Positions 5,019 through 5,030 of a stretch of 5,030 bases of DNA are shown in pieces. The translations under genes and the position numbers were made by a program. The stretch comes from Gammaproteobacteria bacterium (GTDB lineage: Bacteria > Pseudomonadota > Gammaproteobacteria > Enterobacterales > GCA-2746155): NCBI GenBank assembly GCA_024206355.1, contig JAAGZM010000579.1:1-5030 (forward strand), read 5' to 3'. Below the pieces are notes generated by a model. It was not told where the DNA came from and did no database searches. It saw only the letters and a program-made list of their open reading frames with translations. Each line of letters begins with the position of its first letter. Positions within the stretch are counted from its first letter, which is position 1.

Positions 5019-5030
5019 TTAATACATGCA

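Overview
The window looks like part of the chromosome of a low-GC gammaproteobacterium, probably an aquatic one. The evidence is a GacA/UvrY-type box ahead of a CsrA-titrating small RNA, a Pseudomonas-like AhcY, and an ArsR-methyltransferase regulator of the SahR type. I cannot assign a genus. All four protein genes lie on the minus strand and the small RNA on the plus strand, converging on the last gene.

Read in the direction of transcription, from high to low coordinates, the window starts with about 135 bp of AT-rich control DNA (4896-5030). It holds nested repeats and palindromes that look like operators and a candidate promoter. Next comes a tight cluster: sahR (SAH-sensing ArsR-type repressor fused to a methyltransferase-like domain), 21 nt, metK (SAM synthetase), 25 nt, ahcY (SAH hydrolase). 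This is a self-regulated SAM-cycle operon. MetK makes SAM, methyltransferases turn it into SAH, SAH is predicted to release SahR from DNA, and AhcY then removes SAH. A strong 16-bp hairpin is embedded in the last codons of sahR. One of its arms overlaps a perfect complement of the metK ribosome binding site, so two exclusive RNA folds are possible at this junction.

After ahcY there is a 104-bp gap carrying two related palindromes of REP type, then nadE (ammonia-dependent NAD synthetase). nadE may be expressed by read-through or separately; its only evident link to the SAM cycle is that AhcY needs bound NAD.

Positions 1-404 contain no protein gene. They hold a non-coding RNA of about 175 nt with six GGA motifs, each in the loop of a predicted hairpin, followed by a clean intrinsic terminator. 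A near-consensus GacA box lies about 178 bp upstream of the predicted start. This is the architecture of CsrB/RsmY/RsmZ RNAs, which sequester CsrA/RsmA. It is the least obvious gene in the window and probably the one an automatic annotation would miss.
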